A stretch of 64,000 bases of DNA from Brevibacillus fulvus (GTDB lineage: Bacteria; Bacillota; Bacilli; Brevibacillales; Brevibacillaceae). This document shows, piece by piece, positions 59,720 through 64,000 of this stretch. The notes under the pieces are model-generated. The model saw only the letters and a program-made list of their open reading frames with translations, ran no database searches and was not told the DNA's origin. Position numbers and translations under genes: made by a program. Positions within the stretch are counted from its first letter, which is position 1. Every line of letters begins with the position of its first letter. The DNA lies in the NCBI RefSeq assembly GCF_016908525.1, contig NZ_JAFBEB010000001.1, forward strand, positions 312,501 to 376,500, read 5' to 3'.

Positions 59720-61315
59720 TTATTGAAGCGGCTTGTTTTTTTGATACAAGTAAAGCTTTTCCGCATTTTCAATGCTTGTCCACACATCGGAACTTTCCGA
59801 ACCGACATACCAGTATGCGGCTCCGGGCAATCCCATTTGTCTGGCGTTGAGGTACTTCAAGGCAAGCGAACGGCTGTCTTCCATCCAGATTTGATGGGTC
59901 AGTCCGTTTTTGGTATAGGAGATCGTATATTGACCGACCGCAGGAGTCCAGGTCAATTTGGCGACAGATCCTGAAATTGCCTGATACGATTGCGGCAACG
60001 TTAAATCTTCGGACTGCAGCTTGCCGTTTTGCTTGTACCAGTCACGGGTAAACAGGGGAATGCCGGCGATCAATTTGTCAGCCGGGACATCGTCCAGCAA
60101 GGTGTCAAGACTATCGTCGTACCACGGCAATGAAGCGACAGAACCGGCCGTTGGCCCGCCGCTCCAATGTTCCTCGTAGGACATCGCCACCACATAGTCG
60201 GCATATTTGCCCAATTGCGCAAAGTCGAACGGATCGCTCCAGGATGTATGGGAGTTGGGTGGAACATCAACTGACAGCGTTGCCTGTTCCTTTTTCAACG
60301 CGGTGCCCAATTCTTTGATAAATGCCGTAAACTGGTCGCGGTTGTCCGGTTTGAACCCTTCAAAGTCGATGTTAATGCCGTCGAGATCGTATTTTTTCAC
60401 CTTGGCCACCAGTTGCTCGACCAGCGACTTGCGCGCACTGGCCGTTCCCAGATATTGCTCGGTCAATTCGGGATCAAACCGGTTTCCAACCAAAGCCCAG
60501 ACTTTTTTGTTGTTGCTGTGCGCCCATTGAACCAGTTGTTGATTCGTCGAATCCGAGAGTGTTCCACTCTTCTCCAGAAAATACCAGCGCGGAGACAGGA
60601 CATTCACTTCCGAGTTTTTGACGGTTTGGATGTAGGCATCGGCAGATAGCGCATACTGCCAGCCGATTTGCAAGGCCGAAGAAGAATTGCTTGGCTGTTT
60701 TTCCAGTTTTTCCGAGATCCGCTCCAAGATGACGGCAATTTCCTGGCGTGTCAGCGGGTCAGCCGGGCGGAATTCACCGTCAAAACCGTTCATGATCGAC
60801 AGTTCAGCCGCTTTTTGCACGTAGGGAGCGGCCCAAGCGGAAATTTCCCGCTGATCGTCAAACTTCCGTGCAGAACTGCTCTTCGGCAATTCGCCATAGA
60901 AGGCTCGAATCAGCAAGGTCGCTGCCTCTTCGCGTGTAATCGCGCGAGTCGGCGCAAATGTTTTCGTACTCGTCCCATTGATCAACCCCAGCGAAACACC
61001 GGCTTGCACCCACGGGTAACTCCAGTGTTTTTGCGAAACGTCGCGAAAAGCAGGCAGATTGCTGTTTAGCGGCGAAAGCCCCAGCGTCTTGTCGAGCATG
61101 GTGATAAACTCGGCGCGAGTGACCGCTTTTTCCGGATGATAAAGCCCTTTCTCGTCGCCAAGTACGATTCCCTTCTCATACAAGGATTGTATTTGCTCTT
61201 CGGCATAACTGCCGGAAATATCATGCAAGGGGCTGGCCGTTGCGGATGAGATGAAGGTCAGCGATGCCAAGGGCAGCATCAAAAAGGTATAGAGCAGTTT
61301 TTTTGAGCTTTTCAA
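59720..61315 (-). CDS. S-layer-homology and glycosyl hydrolase family 18 protein
   Basis: A 531-residue exported protein. A signal peptide (residues 1-28) is followed by three SLH motifs (about 32-205), which bind pyruvylated wall polymers, and a GH18 domain (about 225-531). The catalytic motif is DLDGINIDFEGF near residue 315; a late YWYVGSES matches the conserved Trp end. GH18 enzymes cut chitin-like or peptidoglycan glycans, and related SLH-GH18 forms are common in spore-formers. I start it at TTG 61315, with GGGGTG nine bases ahead. The GTG twelve bases earlier overlaps that ribosome binding site. Confidence 0.9.
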   Translation of the reverse strand: MKSSKKLLYTFLMLPLASLTFISSATASPLHDISGSYAEEQIQSLYEKGIVLGDEKGLYHPEKAVTRAEFITMLDKTLGLSPLNSNLPAFRDVSQKHWSYPWVQAGVSLGLINGTSTKTFAPTRAITREEAATLLIRAFYGELPKSSSARKFDDQREISAWAAPYVQKAAELSIMNGFDGEFRPADPLTRQEIAVILERISEKLEKQPSNSSSALQIGWQYALSADAYIQTVKNSEVNVLSPRWYFLEKSGTLSDSTNQQLVQWAHSNNKKVWALVGNRFDPELTEQYLGTASARKSLVEQLVAKVKKYDLDGINIDFEGFKPDNRDQFTAFIKELGTALKKEQATLSVDVPPNSHTSWSDPFDFAQLGKYADYVVAMSYEEHWSGGPTAGSVASLPWYDDSLDTLLDDVPADKLIAGIPLFTRDWYKQNGKLQSEDLTLPQSYQAISGSVAKLTWTPAVGQYTISYTKNGLTHQIWMEDSRSLALKYLNARQMGLPGAAYWYVGSESSDVWTSIENAEKLYLYQKNKPLQ

Positions 61316-61453
61316 TATGTATTTCACCCCATCATGCGTTTTGTAACAAGTATAAAAGATTACAGAATTCCGTTCATTGTAGGAACATTGGTAATACAGG
61401 AAACAATCGGATCGAATAGCACAATCAGGGGAGAAGCGGCATTTTCAACTCCG

Positions 61454-61474
61454 GATGATTCTGGTAGAATCATC
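61454..61474 (+). promoter_or_regulatory. Perfect inverted repeat at the moaA promoter
   Basis: GATGATTCT (61454-61462) and AGAATCATC (61466-61474) form a perfect 9-bp inverted repeat around GGT. It overlaps TGG-TAGAAT, a possible extended -10 element, 40 bases before the moaA start. This looks like an operator covering the promoter. It has no T run and so is not a terminator. Confidence 0.55.
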
Positions 61475-61514
61475 ATAAAGAATCGCATAAGCCATATGAA
61501 GGAGAGAGGCCTGG

Positions 61515-62534
61515 TTGGAAAAGCATGTGTTGGATTCATTGGATCGTCCTCTCCGTGATCTCCGTATTTCTGTAACGGATAAATGTAATTTTCGTTGCAG
61601 GTATTGTATGCCTGCTGAAATATTCGGACCGGATTTCGCTTTTTTGCCGCAGGATAAATTGCTCAGTTTTGAGGAAATTGTCAGGCTAACCCGTATCTTT
61701 ACATCGTTAGGCGTGGAAAAAATCAGGATCACTGGCGGTGAACCGCTGATGCGCAGAGAGTTGCCCCGGCTGATTCAACAGATTAGCCAGGTCGCAGGCG
61801 TCCGTGATATCGCGATGACGACCAATGGTTCGTTGCTAACCAAGTTTGCGGCGGAGCTAAAACAAGCCGGCTTGCAGCGAGTTACCGTCAGCCTGGACAG
61901 TCTGGACGACGAGCGATTTGGCCAGCTGAATGGGCGGGGGTACCCGGTCAAAACGGTGCTCGACGGCATCGATGCCGCGGCCGAGGCAGGGCTTGAAGTG
62001 AAAATTAATATGGTCGTTCAACGAGGAGCAAACGAGCAAGATATTTTGCCGATGGCTCGTTACTTCCGCGAAAAAGGGCATATTTTGCGTTTTATCGAGT
62101 ATATGGATGTCGGCAACAGCAACGGGTGGCGGTTGGATCAGGTGGTCCCCAACCGGGATATTTTGCAGATGATCAACGCCGAACTGCCGTTGGAACCTGT
62201 GCAACCGAATTATTTCGGAGAAGTGGCGTCACGTTACCGTTACAGGGATAATGGCCAGGAGATCGGGTTTATTTCTTCTGTAACCCAGGCTTTTTGTTCC
62301 AGTTGCACGCGGGCTCGACTGTCTGCGGAGGGGAAATTGTACACCTGTCTGTTTGCATCAGATGGATACGATCTGCGCCAGCCGCTGCGGGAAGGGCATA
62401 CGGATGAGCAACTGCAAACTATGCTCACTGAGATTTGGCGGAAACGGGCCGATCGCTATTCGGAAATTCGCGGAAAGCACACTGCGGAGGAAACGCATCG
62501 TAAAAAAGTGGAAATGTCGCATATCGGCGGGTAA
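61515..62534 (+). CDS. moaA: GTP 3',8-cyclase (molybdenum cofactor synthesis)
   Basis: MoaA is the radical-SAM enzyme that starts molybdopterin synthesis from GTP. The 339-residue protein has the SAM-cluster cysteines in [14 protein letters not shown], the [11 protein letters not shown] motif, the second cluster in [18 protein letters not shown], and the required C-terminal Gly-Gly. TTG 61515 follows AAGGAGAGAGG at good distance. No other moa, moe or mob gene is in the window. A perfect inverted repeat at the promoter suggests regulation by an unknown factor. Confidence 0.95.
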   Translation: MEKHVLDSLDRPLRDLRISVTDKCNFRCRYCMPAEIFGPDFAFLPQDKLLSFEEIVRLTRIFTSLGVEKIRITGGEPLMRRELPRLIQQISQVAGVRDIAMTTNGSLLTKFAAELKQAGLQRVTVSLDSLDDERFGQLNGRGYPVKTVLDGIDAAAEAGLEVKINMVVQRGANEQDILPMARYFREKGHILRFIEYMDVGNSNGWRLDQVVPNRDILQMINAELPLEPVQPNYFGEVASRYRYRDNGQEIGFISSVTQAFCSSCTRARLSAEGKLYTCLFASDGYDLRQPLREGHTDEQLQTMLTEIWRKRADRYSEIRGKHTAEETHRKKVEMSHIGG

Positions 62535-62544
62535 GGCAAGCAAA

Positions 62545-62575
62545 ACATCCCCCTCTCTAAACAGCAGGGGGATGT
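62545..62575. terminator. Terminator between moaA and the HIT gene
   Basis: ACATCCCCCT (62545-62554) pairs with AGGGGGATGT (62566-62575); TTTTGCTT follows on the minus strand. Confidence 0.75.
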
Positions 62576-62588
62576 GCATGCCTTCTTG

Positions 62589-62933
62589 TTACATATCCCA
62601 ACGCAATTGGCGTCCGCCAATCAGATGATAATGCAAGTGAAATACGGTTTGCTGCCCATTTTTTCCGATATTGGTCACGACTCGAAAACCGTCTTGCTCG
62701 ACTCCCGCCACTTGGGCTGCTTTCTGTGCGCACATGTGGATATGGCCAACCAACTCCTTGTCTTCAGGGGCGATCTCCAGCAAGGAAGCGATATGTTTTT
62801 TGGGAATGAGCAAAATGTGAACCGGCGCGATCGGATTGATGTCGTGAAAAGCGAGTACCCGATCATCCTCGTACACTTTTCGGGCTGGCAGGCGCCCATC
62901 GGCAATTTGGCAAAACAAACAGTCTGCGCTCAT
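62589..62933 (-). CDS. HIT (histidine triad) family protein, HinT-like
   Basis: A 114-residue cytoplasmic nucleotide hydrolase. The triad is visible as FHLHYHLIGGRQL at the C-terminus, and the N-terminal pattern DCLFCQIADGRLPARKVYEDD is typical of HinT, including a CxxC pair that may bind zinc. HinT-type enzymes hydrolyse AMP-lysine and AMP-amine phosphoramidates. GGGAGG lies well before ATG 62933. It is convergent with moaA and divergent from murG. Confidence 0.93.
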   Translation of the reverse strand: MSADCLFCQIADGRLPARKVYEDDRVLAFHDINPIAPVHILLIPKKHIASLLEIAPEDKELVGHIHMCAQKAAQVAGVEQDGFRVVTNIGKNGQQTVFHLHYHLIGGRQLRWDM

Positions 62934-62977
62934 TGTTTTTTCCTCCCGTCACTGTACAAACGAATGCTTGCATGGTA

Positions 62978-62986
62978 TGGTATAAT
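62978..62986 (+). promoter_or_regulatory. Extended -10 promoter upstream of murG
   Basis: TG-G-TATAAT at 62978-62986, about 92 bases before the murG start and divergent from the HIT gene. Confidence 0.6.
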
Positions 62987-63077
62987 TCTCTTTATTGAAT
63001 ATTTGACAGGCGAGGGTCATATACCTTCCAAATGGATACAGCTTTGTTTCAACATGCTTCATGTGGAGTGAGAAAAA

Positions 63078-64000
63078 ATGAAACGGATTGTTTTTACCGG
63101 GGGCGGCTCGGCCGGTCACGTCACGGTCAATTTGGCGTTGATTCCCCACTTTGTTCGGGCAGGTTGGAAAGTGGATTACATCGGTTCGGAAAACGGGATT
63201 GAGAAACAATTGGTGCAAGCCTTGCCGGATGTTACATACCATAGCATTTCGACCGGAAAACTTCGTCGTTATTTTGACTGGAATAACTTCAAGGACCCGT
63301 TCAAGGTAGTCAAAGGTGTGTTTCAGGCACAGCGTTTGATCAGACGGTTGAAACCGCATGTACTGTTTTCCAAAGGCGGTTTCGTGTCCGTACCGGTCAT
63401 TTTCGGCGGCTGGATGAACAAGGTTCCGATCATTATCCATGAATCGGACATTACGCCCGGTCTGGCCAACCGTTTGTCGTTTCCTTTCGCCACGAAAGTT
63501 TGCGTCACGTTTCCGGAGACGTTGGATCATTTTCAGGCGAACAAGGCGCTCCATGTCGGAGCGGTGATCCGCGAAGAGATCACGGCCGGCAACGGCAAAG
63601 AGGGTTTGGCGTTTTGCGGTTTTTCCGCGAGCAAACCGGTATTGCTGATCATGGGCGGCAGCCTCGGCTCGCAAAAGATCAACCAGCTGGTCCGCCAAAA
63701 CTTGCAGCAATTGCTGGAACGGTTTCAAATCGTGCATATTTGCGGAAAAGGCCAACTGGATTCCTCGGTTCAGGCGGACGGTTACCGGCAGTTCGAATAT
63801 GTCAACGAGCGATTGGCTGACCTGTTGGCAATGACCGATCTGGTGGTCTCCCGCGCGGGGTCGAATTCCATCTTCGAGTTTTTAACGTTGAACAAGCCGA
63901 TGGTGCTGATTCCTTTGTCGAGACAGGCCAGCCGGGGAGATCAAATCTTGAACGCGGAATCTTTTCGCAAACGGGGCTATGCCGAGGTCATTGAAGAAGA
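63078..64000 (+). CDS. murG: MurG-type undecaprenyl-PP-MurNAc-pentapeptide GlcNAc transferase (partial, runs off the window)
   Basis: The first 307 residues of a GT28 glycosyltransferase, open to the end of the window; typical length is about 360. MurG makes lipid II from lipid I at the inner membrane face. Marks are [60 protein letters not shown] and [18 protein letters not shown]. The gene is outside any division cluster and reads GGGSAGH in place of the usual GGGTGGH, so it may be the second MurG paralogue found in some Bacillales. Start at ATG 63078, with GTGGAGTG ahead. Confidence 0.88.
   Translation, partial: MKRIVFTGGGSAGHVTVNLALIPHFVRAGWKVDYIGSENGIEKQLVQALPDVTYHSISTGKLRRYFDWNNFKDPFKVVKGVFQAQRLIRRLKPHVLFSKGGFVSVPVIFGGWMNKVPIIIHESDITPGLANRLSFPFATKVCVTFPETLDHFQANKALHVGAVIREEITAGNGKEGLAFCGFSASKPVLLIMGGSLGSQKINQLVRQNLQQLLERFQIVHICGKGQLDSSVQADGYRQFEYVNERLADLLAMTDLVVSRAGSNSIFEFLTLNKPMVLIPLSRQASRGDQILNAESFRKRGYAEVIEE

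Noticed and set aside
62949-63755. 268-codon minus-strand frame opposite murG
   Set aside because: The plus strand encodes a clear MurG with correct start and motifs; the minus frame has no family features.

Overview
The window reads as chromosome from a low-to-mid GC, spore-forming member of the Bacillales (Firmicutes). The evidence is the B. subtilis-like order bshA-cca-birA-panB-panC-panD-dinG ... tseB(ypmB)-aspB-asnS-dnaD, strong AGGAGG-type ribosome binding sites with frequent TTG/GTG starts, bacillithiol synthesis (bshA), two YheC/YheD spore-coat-type ATP-grasp proteins, a candidate sigma-K promoter, and SLH and WIAG-tail surface/spore-type proteins. The gene set fits an Alicyclobacillaceae-like genus (Tumebacillus/Effusibacillus type), but that placement is inference. 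No rRNA, tRNA, CRISPR array, prophage or intact insertion sequence was recognised.

Region 1 (1-14.2 kb, all major genes on +): end of bshA, then cca-birA, then panBCD behind a long leader. The leader holds two hairpins with bulged adenosines resembling the 'pan motif' RNA, followed by an attenuator-type terminator. A TPR protein whose ribosome binding site lies in a hairpin, a DinG with both exonuclease domain and iron-sulfur cysteines, a degenerate metallo-beta-lactamase-fold lipoprotein, rex and mtaD follow. A 420-bp stretch of unknown content (12507-12926) separates these from two small membrane-anchored proteins, the second TseB-like.

Region 2 (14.2-19.7 kb): a two-gene unit of a single-pass membrane protein overlapping a short FtsH-like AAA/M41 protease that lacks the usual extracytoplasmic domain. 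Next comes a 1055-residue protein made mostly of 78 consecutive ten-residue repeats without one insertion or deletion, ending in a WIAG-like domain and a Gln/Pro-rich tail.

Region 3 (19.8-30.2 kb): aspB, asnS and dnaD, then (where B. subtilis has nth) a small coiled-coil gene with a sigma-K-like promoter, a sugar nucleotidyltransferase, oligoendopeptidase F, a SEDS polymerase, an atypical SDR, a YajQ protein and a small exported protein.

Region 4 (30.2-45.6 kb): leuCD on the minus strand, divergent from a LysR regulator; a thioredoxin-like protein, an RluA-type pseudouridine synthase, YheC/YheD copy 1 and a small membrane protein; convergent amidase and trhO; a CDF transporter, dut, two ABC-F proteins and a VTT-domain membrane protein.

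Region 5 (45.6-64 kb): a nitrilase-family hydrolase plus GNAT pair that looks like a split YhcX, a second GNAT, a GGDEF/HD-GYP membrane protein, YheC/YheD copy 2, a second M3 oligoendopeptidase, a LysM-SH3-NlpC/P60 endopeptidase, a SurA/PrsA-like protein without a parvulin domain, FAH-family and acyl-CoA synthetase genes, pncB, an SLH-GH18 protein, moaA, a HIT protein and the start of a murG-type gene.

Most transcription units end in clear hairpin-plus-T-run terminators, which I list. The most interesting items for follow-up are the pan leader, the split FtsH-like pair, the 78-unit repeat protein, the unexplained 12.5-12.9 kb stretch and a 23-residue hydrophobic peptide gene opposite the bshA-cca gap.
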